This document shows, piece by piece, positions 5,573 through 5,834 of a stretch of 5,834 nucleotides of DNA. Position 1 is the stretch's first letter. Each line of letters opens with the position of its first letter. The notes below the pieces were generated by a model. The model was given only the letters and a program-made list of their open reading frames with translations. It ran no database searches and had not been told where the DNA came from. The DNA lies in the NCBI GenBank assembly GCA_021789565.1, contig JAJYJL010000603.1:1-5834 (forward strand), written 5' to 3'. Position numbers and translations under genes: made by a program. Source of the stretch: Acidobacteriota bacterium (GTDB lineage: Bacteria; Acidobacteriota; Terriglobia; UBA7540).

Positions 5573-5624
5573 CGCGCGAAACAATCAGGATATCTGTCAG
5601 ACGTGCAATGTGGACAATCGGACT

Positions 5625-5834
5625 ATGACTTCAGAAGCAGAAAATCAATCCCAGGAAGCAGCAAAGCCGGTTTACGGGATTACGGAAATCATGAACTTTC
5701 TGCCGCACCGTTACCCCTTTCTTCTTGTGGACAAGATTCTTGAACTCGAGCCGGACAAGCGAATTGTGGGGCTCAAGAATGTGACCATCAACGAGCAGTT
5801 CTTTCAGGGACACTTTCCCGGAGCGCCGGTGATG
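5625..5834 (+). CDS. fabZ: 3-hydroxyacyl-[acyl-carrier-protein] dehydratase, 3' truncated
   Basis: The first 70 residues are present; the frame is still open at the window edge. FabZ removes water from 3-hydroxyacyl-ACP to give trans-2-enoyl-ACP in type II fatty-acid synthesis in the cytoplasm. The fragment has [25 protein letters not shown] (17-41) and [15 protein letters not shown] (56-70), the canonical FabZ blocks. The second contains the catalytic His (H63) in GHFPG. The catalytic Glu of the following helix lies outside the window. The ATG at 5625 leaves a 16-residue lead before the conserved core, near the family norm. An in-frame GTG at 5610 would add five residues and cannot be excluded, since neither start has a strong ribosome binding site. 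It is the first gene after a strong promoter. In many Gram-negatives fabZ sits beside lpxA, which would link it to lipid A synthesis, but that part is not visible. Confidence 0.95.
   Translation, partial: MTSEAENQSQEAAKPVYGITEIMNFLPHRYPFLLVDKILELEPDKRIVGLKNVTINEQFFQGHFPGAPVM

Noticed and set aside
5514..5624. In-frame upstream extension of fabZ from an ATG at 5514
   Set aside because: This ATG overlaps the perfect TATAAT box and so would not be transcribed from that promoter. The added residues have no FabZ counterpart.
5543..5743. 66-codon plus-strand frame overlapping the start of fabZ
   Set aside because: It is out of frame with the clear FabZ motifs and has no recognisable content.

Overview
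This is a GC-rich bacterial chromosomal window with eight protein-coding genes, two of them cut by the window edges. It has no RNA genes, CRISPR arrays, insertion sequences or phage genes. The gene types suggest a Gram-negative soil bacterium, most likely an acidobacterium. They are a DUF374-type lipid acyltransferase, a FabZ that starts its own transcript, a secreted DUF1080 protein with a 'WHVHDGMRPRPPVITPG' linker, and a CBM9-like protein. The phylum is an inference from family resemblance, not a measured placement.

Layout. (1) Positions 2-556, + strand: the C-terminal 184 residues of a DUF374 / LpxL-like lysophospholipid acyltransferase. (2) 570-1226, - strand: an exported protein of unknown function with a distant DUF4367-like look, converging on gene 1 with only 13 bp between the stops. 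(3) 1227-1454: a divergent intergenic region with a weak minus-strand promoter candidate, a strong 9-bp hairpin and good ribosome binding sites on both sides. (4) 1455-2276, + strand: a CBM9-like carbohydrate-binding-type protein without a signal peptide. (5) 2244-2699, - strand: a small unrecognised membrane protein whose 3' end overlaps the CBM9-like gene. (6) 2771-3607, - strand: a secreted DUF1080 (3-keto-disaccharide hydrolase-type) protein, probably co-transcribed with gene 5. (7) 3719-4342, - strand: coaE. (8) 4422-5360, - strand: folD, upstream of coaE in the same direction. (9) 5361-5624: a divergent intergenic region with a near-consensus sigma-70 promoter facing right. (10) 5625-5834, + strand: the N-terminal 70 residues of FabZ, running off the end.

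How they fit. folD and coaE form a likely housekeeping cofactor pair (one-carbon folate metabolism and the last step of CoA synthesis). fabZ starts a separate divergent transcript for fatty-acid or lipid A precursor synthesis; in many Gram-negatives lpxA follows, but that lies outside the window. The DUF1080, CBM9-like, membrane and DUF4367-like genes form an accessory block, probably for handling carbohydrate at the envelope, though only the first two have a recognisable fold. I see no evidence of an undescribed defence, mobile or RNA system. The most useful second looks are the fabZ promoter and leader, the hairpins at 1354-1376 and 2725-2749, the cytoplasmic-looking CBM9-like protein and the unrecognised membrane protein.
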